A stretch of 64,000 bases of DNA from Populus alba. Lineage: Eukaryota; Streptophyta; Magnoliopsida; Malpighiales; Salicaceae. The stretch is taken from the NCBI RefSeq assembly GCF_005239225.2, contig NC_133299.1, forward strand, positions 7,382,967 through 7,446,966, written 5' to 3'. The notes under the pieces were generated by a model that saw only the letters and a list, made by a program, of their open reading frames with translations, was not told where the DNA came from and searched no databases. Both the position numbers and the translations under genes were made by a program. This document shows, piece after piece, positions 1-11,679 of this stretch; the stretch's first letter is position 1, and the number at the start of each line of letters is the position of its first letter.

Positions 1-606
1 ACAAGAACCGTATTAGATTGTTGTCCTAGTTTTGGATGTTCCCACCTGCAAGAGATTGGACAGGCAGGATTAAGAAAGAAAGACGGTTGTTTGTGTTCAA
101 AGATGTTATTCAGTGATTTCCAGGCATGATTTCGGCAGATTGATTCCCCGATGATCTGGGGGCAGGAATTCTCCAGCTGCCTGGATAAACTCTGATTTTT
201 TTTTAAAAAAGAAACTAAAGATCATGCAATTACAGGTCATCCTGTATCATTCCAGTGTTCTGATCATGTTCATGCATTCGCCATCTTCAGATGTGAAGCT
301 TTTTTGTAAGTTGGAGTGAGATCTCCACCAACATTCGAATTTTCAACTTCCAAACAAAGGGGAAGATAAAATACTACAGATTTAGTTCAAGCGTAAAACA
401 AGGGCTAGCTAGATTTATCAAGAAAACAATAAATTCCAAAGGCAATGACAAAGACAATGACAAAGGTAATCTCAAAATGGTAAGACCCTAATAACTTCAA
501 GATCCGCGCATAAACCTCTTTTATCTTAGGATACCAAAGAGATTGAAAGTCTTAAAACAAACTTTATAAGATTAACAAGAAATTCACTGTCAAAGAACAT
601 GACAGC
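1..606. other. 3' flank of RPS9
   Basis: No gene is recognisable here. The stretch nearest 606 should hold the 3' UTR and polyadenylation region of the minus-strand RPS9 gene. The rest is ordinary AT-rich sequence with a short imperfect repeat of GACAAAG/CAATGACAAAG around 445-465. Confidence 0.4.
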
Positions 607-1817
607 TCACTCTTCATCTTCTTCATCTCCATCTCCACCAGATGCTTTCTTGGCTGCAGACTTCTGGTTCTTTCGCTTCACTCTACCAGGGCGTCCACCG
701 CCAAAGGGACTTGTGAGAGAGAAATCAATGTGCTTCTGAGAGTCCACCCTCACCATGAAAGATGGAATATTGACCACCTGCCTCCCAACCCTGTAGGACC
801 AAGGGAAATATCGATGAAAAAAATCCAGAATCCGACTGTAGCATGCCAAAACACAAAATGTGAAGGCAGATCAGGTTAAAATAGTTTTATATATATGAAA
901 TGAAAGTTTTGACAAGCAAATCTCAAGCTCTGAAATCACAGGACCTTAGCATGGATGCGAATTCCGCAGAAAAGAAGCCAAAACCATTATAACCAGAAAA
1001 ACAAGAAGATAAAAAGATACTGTTCAAAAAATAGGAGATGCACACAATTGCATTGATTATCCAACCCAAATACATCAGCACAATCAACATAAGAATTAGA
1101 ATTATTATACATACCTAATGTGCCTCTGTTTAATGAGAACTCGGGCATGGTGGATCGACTTGGCCATACCAGCCTTGAAAACAAGTGTCTGGAGGCGGCG
1201 CTCGAGAAAGTTTTCCACCGTAAGGGCCAACACGTAATCCAGCTTGTTCTGGCTCTCCTCCAAAAGCCCATACCTATTCATCCTCCTCAAAAGCGCCTCA
1301 CCCTCAAAGATACGGCGGGAGTTCTTCTCATCAAGGGTTAGAAGCATTCTGGCAGCATTACGAATGCGACTCAATGCATACTGGACCCTCCAGAGTTCCC
1401 TCTTGGCACGGAGCCCATACTCTCCGACGAGCTTCAGCTCAGCATCCAAACGTTCCTTCTCATAGGGACGCCTGGGTTTCTTAAAAGTTTTCCCGTCTAT
1501 AGAAAAACAAAGAACACCAAGTTCACTATTATTATTCGACTCATCAAACCAAAATCAATATGCAGAGCCCAAATGATAAGCGCTATTGGGTACAGAAAAT
1601 TGAAAGCTAAATTTCAAAACTCTCAGTAAAACAATACGCATCAAATTTTCCGTCTTTCATTCACTTTATAATTTGCAAACAGCAGAAGATAGAAAAATAA
1701 GCTAAAAATAAGTTAAAACTCAACAGAAACACCTCATAAAATTAAGTAACCGGACTGAAAATTAAAAGAAAGATAGATCGGTAGCTTACAGTTACGATAG
1801 AAGGAGACGTGCACCAT
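607..1817 (-). CDS. RPS9: 40S ribosomal protein S9 (uS4 family), intact, 3 exons
   Basis: This is a component of the cytosolic small ribosomal subunit that binds 18S rRNA through an S4-type domain. Exons on the minus strand are 1817-1790, 1496-1115 and 790-607, all with GT-AG borders. The spliced length is 594 nt, giving 197 aa, the usual plant S9 length. The start is ATG at 1817-1815 ([20 protein letters not shown]), with the tyrosine codon split by intron 1. Seen motifs include [14 protein letters not shown], the S4-domain stretch [20 protein letters not shown] around residues 105-125, [16 protein letters not shown], and the acidic C-terminal tail [10 protein letters not shown]. The stop is TGA at 609-607. 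The arginine spanning intron 2 is split AG|G. No frameshift or missing segment is visible. The upstream region has the promoter signals typical of plant ribosomal protein genes. Confidence 0.97.
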
Positions 1818-1840
1818 GCTTGTAGACTGCCGCCTGCGAA

Positions 1841-1929
1841 CTTAGGGTTTAGGGTGGCGATGGACAAGGATAGAACATGTATTTATATCCCCATATACCC
1901 TAACTTATTTGGGCTGCTGTTATTGGGCT
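1841..1929 (-). promoter_or_regulatory. RPS9 core promoter: telo box, TATA, two site II motifs
   Basis: On the minus strand a telo box (AAACCCTAAG, 1841-1850) lies about 25 nt upstream of the ATG. A TATA-like ATATAAAT lies at about 1881-1888. Two AGCCCA (site II, TGGGCT in plus orientation) motifs lie at 1910-1915 and 1924-1929. Telo box plus site II is the known combination for coordinated expression of plant ribosomal protein genes in dividing cells. Confidence 0.7.
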
Positions 1930-2029
1930 AAAGCCTCGAACCTCTTTCTTTTGTTTTTGTTTTACTGTTTTTTCTCAGTATTTACTGGACCGCTTCAAGC
2001 TAGCTAGCTTTAACTAGGTTAAATTTTTT

Positions 2030-3180
2030 TCTAAATAAAATAAAAATGATAATTGTGATTTTAAAGGGGTCAAAAAAATAGGGTTCGGATAAGATAATTG
2101 TTTCAGTTCCATAAGTCTAATTAATTTAGTAATATAATTATAAAAAAATAAATACATTTTAATATTATGAAAAATGTCTTCTGAATAATCTAAAAGGTCT
2201 TAATAATATTATTTGATAACAAAATAAAAATTAAATGAGAACGGAATAAACTTAGAAAAAAAAGAATAACAAAGGTCTTAATTATTAGTAAATTAAATGT
2301 TAAATGATGAATTGAAAAGAAAAATTAATTTTAAAAAAAGACAAAAATATATGATTCAAGTCAGCATGTTGAATTCGCGGTCTAATTGTAAGATTAAGAC
2401 AATCTTGAACAAAAAAGATTGAATAAAACAATGAAAGGCGAAACTGAAACAAAAACAATTAAAAAAAAAACATGAGTTCACTTGAGTAACCCATGACTTA
2501 GAATATAAGATTGGGATAACTCTATGGAAAAAAAAAAAAAAAAAAAGCAAAAACAATCACGAAACTAAAAGCTCAATAATCTAATATTGAATGATAAAAA
2601 TAAAAAAAAAATATTTTTTTTATAAAAAGAACCTGAAAAGGACTGAAGTCAAATCAGGTTAATCTTCAAAACTCATGACCCGGGTTATGAGACCGGGTTA
2701 CCCCATAGAATGCAAACCCGGAAAAATCACAAAGCACAATTTCCAATCATCTAGATTTAAAAAACAAAATAGTTAACAATCAAAATAATTAGGATTAAAT
2801 TTGATATAAAAATTAAATGAAATAAACAATGAGGGATGGAATTAAAAAATAAAATAAATCAAGAAAATAATAAAAATGAAGGAAACGAAATCAAAAGAAT
2901 GAAGATCAAATTTGGTATAAATTAAATGAAATAAAGTAATGAGGGATTGGACCAAACACGTTATAAAAATTAAATGAAATAAAGTAATGACGGATGAAAT
3001 TGAGATATAAAATAAATCAGGATAAGGATAGAAGACCAAGAAATAATAATCGAGATAATGAGGACCAAATATGATAGATGAAAAAATTAAAGAAGAATGA
3101 AATTGAAAAATAAATTTAATTTTATAAAATATTTTAAATAATATCAATAGCAATCAAAATAATAAGAATAAGATTTGAAA
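2030..3180. repeat. AT-rich dispersed repeat block
   Basis: No coding signal is seen. The block carries phrases shared with other blocks in this window (16.0-16.8 kb, 25-26 kb, 58-64 kb), such as 'gaatgaaattgaaaaataaa' and an ACTCATGA...TTATGAG hairpin near 2672-2690. Within 2810-3000 a phrase with AAATTAAATGAAATAAA and AATGAGGGATG recurs about three times. It is probably an old transposon-derived family of unknown class. Confidence 0.45.
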
Positions 3181-3742
3181 GAAAAAAATTGAAGAGTTAT
3201 TTGAGAAATTACAAGGGTGGACATGGAAATCGACATGGAGAGAGAAAGAAGAAGAAGAAAGATCATCGATGTTAATTTTGTGATTCGTTGACTACACGCG
3301 TTGTTTTGGAATAGAAAGGTCACTAAGATAATTCGGACGTTGGTCTAGAATCAACTGTTTGGCCTTTGAACTAGCCCTTTAAATGTCGTCCAAATGACTT
3401 GACCTCAACCACATATCAACCACCTTTTTTAAAAAATAATATTTATATTTATTCCATTCCTAGAGTGGCCTTCAATCAAATTGTTTATTACAAAAAAAAA
3501 AAAAAAAAACATGATGAAAAGACACAAAAACCCCTGAATGCCAGTTCATTTTTTATTTTATTTTTAAGAGTAAATGGGTCATTTTATTTTTTTTTTTAAA
3601 TAAAAATACAAAAAAGCTCCTAAAGCCAAAATTTTAAAAAATATATCTTCTAAGAATGATTAAGTCATTTTACAATACTAATAAAATATGGAAAGACCTC
3701 TTTACCTTCTACAATTCAAAAATGACTTTTAGACAATAAAGC
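3181..3742. other. Intergenic, no feature seen
   Basis: AT-rich sequence with several poly-A/poly-T runs. I see no gene or defined element. Confidence 0.4.
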
Positions 3743-4043
3743 ATAGTTTTAAGACCCGGCCCGGTGGTCGGCCCGGGTTCCGGGTTTTGACCGGGTCGCT
3801 GGGTCGGCCGGGTCAAAATTTATTTTTTAAAAAATCAAAACGACGTCGTTTTAGCAAAAAAAAAAAAAATAAAAAGTCAACGGGTTTGGGGCCGGGTCTT
3901 GCCGGGTCAATCAGGTCCCGGGTCGACCAGGTCTGGCCGGGTCAATTTCCAAACGGGTTTTGGCCTCCACCTGGACCAGTCCCATGCCCGGGTCAGCGGG
4001 GTCCCGGGTCGACCCGCCGGGCCGGTCCGGGTTTTAAAACTAT
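3743..4043. mobile_element. GC-rich MITE-like element with terminal inverted repeats
   Basis: The left end ATAGTTTTAAGACCCGG (3743-3759) and the right end CCGGGTTTTAAAACTAT (4027-4043) are inverted repeats matching at 16 of 17 positions, enclosing about 300 bp. The interior is strongly GC-rich (many GGGTC, CCGGGTC and GACCC phrases) in AT-rich surroundings and includes a palindromic AAAACGACGTCGTTTT around 3838-3853. There is no transposase. I could not identify a clear target duplication, so the class is open. Confidence 0.6.
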
Positions 4044-5264
4044 ATAATAAAGTAAAGATTGTTCTACTACTAATAGAAGGCTTAATGATTTTTCTTTAAA
4101 GGATAGAATTGTTATTTCATTATTTTAATCCACAATTACTTTAGTTTTGGCATACAATGAAAAACTAAGCATTTATAGGTTTTTAATGAGCATTATTATA
4201 TTTTTATATGAAAATTCTTTTTTATTTTAATAATAAAAATAACGGAATAAGGATGAAAAGATTAGATTTTCTTTTATTTATAATCTATTTATTCAAATCA
4301 TTAAATGTTTTTATCCTATCACTAGTAAAAAAAAACACATTTTTCTATCAATTCACATGACATCATCCTTCTGAATTATTTCTTTTGGTTTTTGTTTATA
4401 ATGTAGCTAACAAAACTCTTTTAGATTGTCATTAGGCCCTATTTTGTGATTTGTTAGGTGCTGGATCAAAAGCTAATTATTGCATTAAAAAAAAAAGAGT
4501 TCTACTATTTTTTTTGGCATATGAAATGGTTGTAAAACACTTAATTAATGTATTAGATCAAATTGATCAATTATCATATGTTTTAATAAATGAGAAAAAA
4601 AATAGGTGTTGGATAAATTATGTCTTTCTTTTTCCTTCTTTTATTCTCCTCTTGGGTCTTAACTGACCCCCGATTGGATTTAATATGGAACTAAATTGAA
4701 GATTTATAAAAGAATTAGAGACTAAATCTAAAAAATAAATAAATGATAAATGATAAAATTAAAAAAAAAAAGCTTAAATAAATATAAAAAAAATACAAGC
4801 TGTAACATTTTCATTTTCGGGATCAAACAAAGCAATTATACCACTAAAATTTATGGATATTTTTTTTTCTTTTTTTTTCGTTGACATATTTAAGGTTTAC
4901 TAAAATTTCTGAAATTTTAGCAAAGTTTTTCCTATACCAGGAAGATCCCAAGTTATCAACAATTTATCTTGTACAGATTTTATGCTTATTCCACAATCAT
5001 AACATATTCATGCTGCATAGCAACCACAATCATTACTAGTCACAAGCATGATACCTCACGTAATCATTTTTCATTCTCATTTACAAACACATACAAGGTG
5101 ATACTCAAACATGGATAAATAACATTAATATTATAAGCATAAAATAGTAAGAATCTTGGATCTCTATGATTAATATAAAGAAATACTAATACAATTCGAG
5201 TCATATAATTACTTAGGGCAAAATACATTGATATTTTTTTTTAATTTCTAATTCATAAAAAAAA
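4044..5264. other. Intergenic AT-rich DNA
   Basis: No coding or RNA gene was recognised. The stretch around 4680-4800 (dispersed-repeat phrases such as 'agagactaaatctaaaaaat') resembles the AT-rich dispersed family seen elsewhere in the window. Confidence 0.35.
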
Positions 5265-5425
5265 AAAAACTAGAAACACTAATTTCCTAACTCGTACAAA
5301 AGGAATTAGAAACATGAATTCTCTAATTCATATAGAAGGAACTAGAAACACTAATTTCCTAATTTATACAAAAGGAATTAAAAACATGAATTCTCTAATT
5401 CATACAAAAAGAATTAGAAACCTAG
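5265..5425. repeat. Short tandem repeat, period about 71 nt (half-period about 36)
   Basis: Two consecutive copies read TAATTTCCTAA...TACAAAAGGAATTA(G/A)AAACATGAATTCTCTAATTCATA, each made of two related halves centred on (A/G)GAA(C/T)TAGAAACA. Each half can fold on itself (GAATT...AATTC). No coding potential is seen. Confidence 0.65.
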
Positions 5426-5735
5426 GACACTACTCTTAGCGTGAATGTGAAGGACCTGCAACATCAAAATATAAAAATAATTATATTATAAGTAAAAATA
5501 TAGCAGAGAAGAGGAAGAGTCACAAATACATGTATATACATATATAATTGACTACTTGATAGTACACAATCATAGTTGTTCTGAAAACCCACATCTAAAA
5601 TTTTCCTTTATTACATCTAGGGGCTATATTTCCGTAACCCACTTATAGTTTCTCTTTTTACAATTATTATCCAATATTCTTCACTGGGTACATCCATCTT
5701 ACTACTTTATCCTAAATTTAGGGAGGTTACTGCCT

Positions 5736-6130
5736 ACACTAATAATTTCTATTAGTGTCATTAGTTGTCTTTACCAGGACTAACTAATCAAATCCTTAGT
5801 AATGTCAGCACCAACTTACTGGTTGATGCCATTAACTATTTCCAACCCGAAATAGTAAATCAATTCTTCTCTGCCTCACACTGAAGATTTTTCTGGTAAT
5901 GCCGATGCTAAGATCTTTTGACATCATTAGCTTCCTTCGTGGGAAGCTCATCAAATTATCTTGGGCTTGTCGATATCGACATTGTCTGTCGGTATCATTA
6001 ACTATTCTTAACTCGAATCGTTAACCAAGTTCAACATTCATTATATTTCTATCAAGATCATGCTGATGTTAGCAAAACTTGCTCACATCATTAGCCGCCC
6101 ATATTTGGGATCGACTAATCAAGTTCAGAG
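5736..6130. repeat. Chain of five two-hairpin units with changing stems
   Basis: Five units of about 75-95 nt alternate a hairpin A and a hairpin B. A stems: 5736-5744/5750-5758 (perfect 9 bp), 5808-5815/5822-5829, 5904-5907/5922-5925, 5972-5981/5987-5996 (10 bp, one wobble), 6065-6075/6079-6089 (11 bp, one mismatch). B stems: 5761-5766/5782-5787, 5835-5842/5849-5856 (perfect 8 bp), 5929-5935/5942-5948 (perfect 7 bp), 5998-6007/6015-6024 (one mismatch), 6091-6100/6108-6118. Between A and B the sequence is C(A)TCATTA or CATTA. After B it is TAATCAA(G/A)TTC or similar. Stem sequences differ between units while the paired layout stays. The origin is unknown, possibly the tail of an old retroelement. 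Confidence 0.65.
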
Positions 6131-7817
6131 GTGGTTGTTTTGGATTCATTAGTATAGTTCATTATTCGAAATCAAAGTCCATAAGTCCACAACTAAAATA
6201 AAATTTCAATCCATGTTCGTTTCATCATATCTTTCCTTTCTTTAACTTTATTCGCAAGTGTTAAATTCTAAAATAAAATAGAGTACTAGTTTCACTTTTA
6301 ACTAAGGAGAGTATGGTGTGAAACACCTACTTGCCACCGATGATCAATTTGCGCTCCGTTGTTGTTGTTGTTGTACTCCCCTTACGGTTCCTTTTGAATT
6401 CATAAGTAAATCACATTAATCATGTCCAATTTTCATTTTGCAAATAACAAGGCAACAACAACAACATTTACTCTTTACGTTTCATTGTTTTAGATCATTA
6501 TGCACGTCATCAATTTCATTTTCAAATGTGGTTTACCCCCTTCCGATGTCAAGATTCGATGTTACAAAAATTTTAGTGGGAAGGAAATTGGTTTCTGCCC
6601 CTATCGCAAATAACATTTCCCATTTTATCAATTCTCACTAAATTTGCCAGTAGGGACGACAGTTCAGCCTTCCTTCACATATTTACCTATATCTAGAGCT
6701 CCAAATCGAGCAAGGTTGGATTTATTTGAAAGCTAACATCTCAAGCTACAATTTCTATTAGAGATGCTTCCCAATTGTGTTGTTCTGAGACCCAAATATC
6801 CCCTAGAATGAGAGTGACAAATCTATCTAGGATTCATCAGTGTTTTCTAAGTGAGTTTTCTACTATAACTGGTTCATGCATAAAAATACATAACACACTA
6901 TAATTCTTCTTCTTTCCCTCCATTTGGCTCTTGGTCGAGCTTAGTCTAAAGGGACTATGGATTCTCTTTTTCTTTCTAGCTGATTTCTCTTACCTCATTC
7001 ACTCATTGTCTATATTCTACACATACTATAAGTGCTCATCAACCCAAATTTCAGAATTCCTTTCCTCCTCCATTTCATCCTCACATGGCCAACCACTCAA
7101 GCTTTTGAGTCATTAATTTTTGTTTAACAATCTTGTGTGTTTTTCATGTTCAAAACATCTTTTATTAGCTTAATTAATCTCATTCTAACAATTTCTGCAT
7201 TCCCCTAAATTTTCCTTCAAGAACCCTAATTTATAAAATCTGAAATTGATGCATAATTCCTATTTAATTGTTAATTTGTTTTATACCATTAAGTCTAGTA
7301 TCGTGAAAAATACCATCTTCACCTTCATATCCAAATAATTCAGATATTTTTAACTTCTTTGTTCGAATAAATGGAGTCTCAATTTAGTGTGTGTTTAATA
7401 TTATAATAGTTTTAGTGGTTGTAATTTAAAAAAAATAGGTAAAAATAACATTTTTAGTTGCAATTTTAAAAAAATATATGTTTAATTTAAAATGTACATG
7501 TAAAATAAATAAATAAAATATTATTTTAGTTTATATAAAAGTAAGGTTTGAACAAAACTACATGTGAACGCAATGTAAAAAAAAAAACTATATGACTAAC
7601 AAAACTATTATTTCTCAGTAGTTTGATTAAAAAAAAACAACTACTGTACCAAACGGTTTCTAATGCGAATCCAATAATTTTAAGAGGATACGACATCGTT
7701 TATCCTTCTCTGCTTTGTTCAAGGAGGAGAAGCCACCGTCCCTCACTGACAGTCTTGGAAAGAGAGGAGAAAATTATCTCTCCAAGAAAAGGGCGGACCT
7801 CACCTCACTCTGGTAAG
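6131..7817. other. Intergenic; 5' flank of the hydrolase gene
   Basis: No gene was recognised. A (GTT)n run lies at about 6360-6375. The last few hundred bases before 7818 are the likely promoter and 5' UTR of the alpha/beta hydrolase gene, but I see no convincing TATA box. Confidence 0.35.
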
Positions 7818-10800
7818 ATGGCTACTCTTAAGACTAAACAGTGTCTGAACCTCTTAACTGGATTCATCAACTCTCGAACTCCACCTTTTCATTACAAAAA
7901 TACCCGCACTCTCCAAACCCTAGCTTTCGAAGAAATCCAATCTTCACCCAACAAACCTGACGCGCCTACAGCTTTCATTCTCCACGGGCTCTTAGGTTCT
8001 GGTCGCAACTGGCGTTCTTTCTCTCGCAATCTCGCTTCCTCTCTTTCTGGTACACTCCATCGCTCTCTTACTTTCTTTGTTCTTTTTCTATATTCTGGAT
8101 TCTTGATTTTGATTTGGTTATTTACAATAGAGTGGAGGATGGTGCTTGTGGATATGAGAAACCATGGCAAATCTGTTGATATAGAGGGATTAAACCCACC
8201 TCATAATATGTTTAATGCGGCTATGGATGTGGCTAATTTGGTGAAAGAGAAAGGTTGGGAATGGCCTGATGTTGTTATTGGTCATTCTATGGGAGGCAAA
8301 GTTGCTTTGCAATTTGCTGAGAGCTGCACTCGTGGTGATTATGGTCATTCTGTTTCTTTTCCTAAACAGGTATTCTTTTTCATTGGAAGATTCATTAATA
8401 TCTTTTTATCAAACTGGTGTGGTCTTCTTTCTCTTGTGGAAATTGAAGTGGGCGTTTTGTCATTCTTGTGAAATGAATTGACGGATTATTTCTTTTTTTT
8501 TTCTTGCATTGATTTCTCAATAATTGGCTGCACTGTAAGCTATTTATCGGAATAAAACTTGAATCAATGTTGATTCTTGAAGGGATTTGATGTTTTCATG
8601 GGTTGTTAGATGAAGTGTGTGTATGTTGAATAATGAGATGAATTATATAGTTTCACTGTTTGTTTTAGCTATCGTATCTGCTGTTTAAGTTGATCATGTG
8701 AAATGATTTTGAATGATGGCATTCACTTCTGCTCTTGTAGTTATTTTCATCTTTCATTACTGATGAATTTGTGTTCTGTATGTCTTATACTGGTCAATTA
8801 AGTATATAAATCTTTCTGGGTTTGTTTGATAAATTCTTGTTGTTTTTGGGCATGAGGTCATTTCTGTGCTTTTATGTTTAATTCCTTGTGCAGAACAGCT
8901 GTGGGTACTGGATTCTGTGCCTGTAGAAGTAAGTCCTGAATATAGTGATGGAGAAGTTGAAAAAGTTTTGAGGACCCTGCATAGTTTACCCTCTCCAATC
9001 CCATCACGAAGGTAAATTTTTCTATCATGTTATTGATCTGACATTTTATTTTTGTTTTTGGTTTTACTTGCACGATAGCTGCATTTTGTGGGCCAAGTAT
9101 CACCTTATTTAAGAAATATAGGCATCGGCAGTTGTTTTTGGAACTAGATTACTATTTTGTAATCCAATTTCCAAAATGAGGATTGGTTCTCATATATGAT
9201 AATCGTTATAGTTATGGTGGACATTAAAGTTCTTAATCTTCTTCATAGACAGAACCCTGGAATTGGAGCAGATAAATAGGTGCTCATGCTGCACTAATGT
9301 ATTCACTAATGTGATATAGACCATTATTTAAAGCCTGGAATTACTCTACTTTCTGGAGCTCAAATTCATATGGAATCTGTTAATAAAGGGCCCTCATCTC
9401 TGATATGGATATGAACTCCAGTAGAAGTGCAGGATTCACGACATCAAACAATTGAACAGATGTTTAAATACAAAGTTTGCCGTATAAGAAAATACCAATC
9501 ACAGAAATTCCAGTTACAATAGCTATTATCCAAAGAGGAATCCTTTTAATATTACTAGACACTTCCCTCCATGTTAATGAAATGGTCTTGCTACAACATA
9601 AACAATCATAAATAATTATGTGATGATATCCTCCCAACAAGATGAGAGAACTTTCTCTTATTTAATACTTTCTTCTAGGGATGACAATCTAACTCAAATA
9701 AGATGGATACTCACTCACCCCAGTGAGTGGGTTTTTTTGGACAGTTATTATTTTGGATTGGGTATGAACATCTAAAATTTTTACTCAATGACTAATAGAT
9801 AGGGTATGAATATTATTAAACTCAACCCAAAATCTGATCCAAACCCAAACCGAAATATACCCATTAGTATTTTATATATATATAATACTCTTTTATTATA
9901 TATTGATTACTAAATTAGAATCAGGTAACAATTGCTTGAAGCTTGATGAATTGAGTATGTATATTAAAATTTCTTGTATGATGAGTGTCTATTTGTTTTG
10001 GATATGAGTGCGAATATACTAGAAATCCAATCTGTGAGTATCCATTGCCATCCTTATCTTTTATTTTTTATATTTAATTAGGCTCCATTCCACATCTGTC
10101 ACATTGAATCAAGACCAGGCAAAAACTTTGTTTCTGTTTATTTAATTCCCTTCTCCACTCTGTAGCCTAGACAATGTAATGTTGAACATTTAGCATGTAA
10201 TTGTATGGTCAAGTATTGCTTGAAGCTTTCAGCTAAACCCAAAATCTCCTTGTCTTTTATGAATTGTGGATAAAATGCACAAGTTGTGGTATTTCTTGGA
10301 ATGGAATTTCTATTAGAAAACATCACCTGGGAGAGTAAATCCATTTCTATCAATCAAGAAGGATGAGCAAGCAGATACAGGAGTATATTATGCTTTAGGT
10401 TCAGTGTCTCTGTGGCTCCCAGTTTTTTCACGGTGTAAATTAACTCATTTTTTCCCCGGATGATTATGGTTTCAGCTGGCTTGTAAACCACATGATTCAA
10501 CTTGGTTTCTCAAAATCATTATCAGAATGGATTGGAAGCAACCTCAAGAAATCTGGAGAGAAAGAGACATGGGCCTTTGATCTCAAAGGTGCTATCCAGA
10601 TGTTCAACTCTTACAGGTCAGCCTCTATTTTTTTATCGAATCAATCAAATTTAAATGCCTTCCTTTGTGGAATATAAATAATGACATTGATGGTCTAAAT
10701 AGTGAATATAAAAATTCTGCAGGGAGACTTCGTATTGGTCTCTGCTGGAACATCCACCAAAAGGAATGGAGATAGGGCTAGTAGTTGCAGAGAAGAGTGA

Positions 10801-10978
10801 CCGCTGGGATCCAGATTTAATTCAGCGACTTGAAAGCCTTTCTAGCCGGACCAGGGATGAATCCGAGGGGAAGTTCTCGCTTCATGTTCTTCCAAACTCA
10901 GGGCACTGGGTTCATGTGGACAATCCAAAGGGACTTCTTGAGATTGTGACTCCCAGGATGGCTTCCCTTTCGACATAA
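7818..10978 (+). CDS. Alpha/beta hydrolase fold protein, ABHD11-like, 5 exons
   Basis: This is a predicted serine hydrolase/esterase of the alpha/beta hydrolase superfamily. The substrate cannot be read from sequence. Exons are 7818-8049, 8131-8369, 8899-9011, 10476-10616 and 10723-10978, all GT-AG, summing to 981 nt (326 aa). Seen motifs are the oxyanion-side HGLLGSGRNW (about residues 56-65), VLVDMRNHGKS (82-92), and the nucleophile elbow GHSMGG with Ser130. SGHWVH carries the likely catalytic His303, and EKSDRW has Asp268 as candidate acid. The first about 45 residues are Arg/Ser/Thr-rich with few acidic residues, as in a mitochondrial or plastid transit peptide. The exon 3 acceptor is chosen at 8898 because it gives the in-frame QLWVLDSVP. 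The nearer AG at 8893 would break the frame. Intron 3 is 1464 nt and hosts a MITE-like insertion. Confidence 0.92.
9678..10053. mobile_element. Small non-autonomous DNA transposon-like insertion in intron
   Basis: It starts GGGATGACAAT and ends ATTGCCATCC, an imperfect inverted repeat. The interior is rich in GGGTATGAA and CCCAAACCCAAAC phrases, a layout common to plant MITE-type elements. It lies wholly within intron 3 of the hydrolase gene. No clean target duplication is visible and no transposase is encoded. Confidence 0.5.
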
Positions 10979-11640
10979 TCGTATGGATTTTAAGTTGTGA
11001 TTTTGAAGTCTGATTGCTACAAAAGTATGATCAAATTACCAGTATTCCAGATCATTTGGATAGTACTGTTTTTTTCCACTGTGATGCAACAGGTTGATTT
11101 TTTCTAGTCATGCTTGAACAATATGAATAATTGATCTTTTCTTCGCAAGTAAATGTTTTGGAATGGTTAGCTGATTAATAAAAACAACCATAACGGAAGG
11201 CAAATTCCCTGTAATATTTGCTTCCAATTTTTGAGTTTTTGTTTTTTATTTTACTATTTAATGCCTCTTAGTTAACAACACTCTTCATGTACTTGTAGAC
11301 GATTTTCTTGGGAGGTGTTTGTGTGTGTGAATGCTTGTCTCTATGTGACATATTTAAACTGTGATATCTCTATGTGACATATGCTTGTTTGGCTGCTAAC
11401 TATACAATATTATTTATTAGAATAATATTTTTTTCTTTATTTTTTTATTTATTTTTCAATTTTAATTTTATCTTTAAATAATAAATTTATTGAAAATTGA
11501 GTTTTATATTTTTTTTAATTTATTTTTTTTATTAAAGTTATCGGATACTCATGTTTTGTACTGCATGTTTAACATCTTGAGTTTTTTTTTTCTTAGTTTC
11601 TTGATAATTGTTTTTTAATTATACCCTATTGATTGAGAAT
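10979..11640. other. 3' flank of the hydrolase gene
   Basis: Contains the likely 3' UTR, then AT-rich DNA. A short direct repeat (ATCTCTATGTGACATAT or close) is seen around 11,338-11,382. No gene. Confidence 0.4.
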
Positions 11641-11679
11641 TAGACTTTGTGATTTGTCTTAGTGTTTTTTATAAGGTTA

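Noticed and set aside
8893..8898. Exon 3 of the hydrolase starting at 8,894 (first AG)
   Set aside because: It shifts the frame to a quick stop. The AG five bases later gives the conserved LWVLDSVP in frame.
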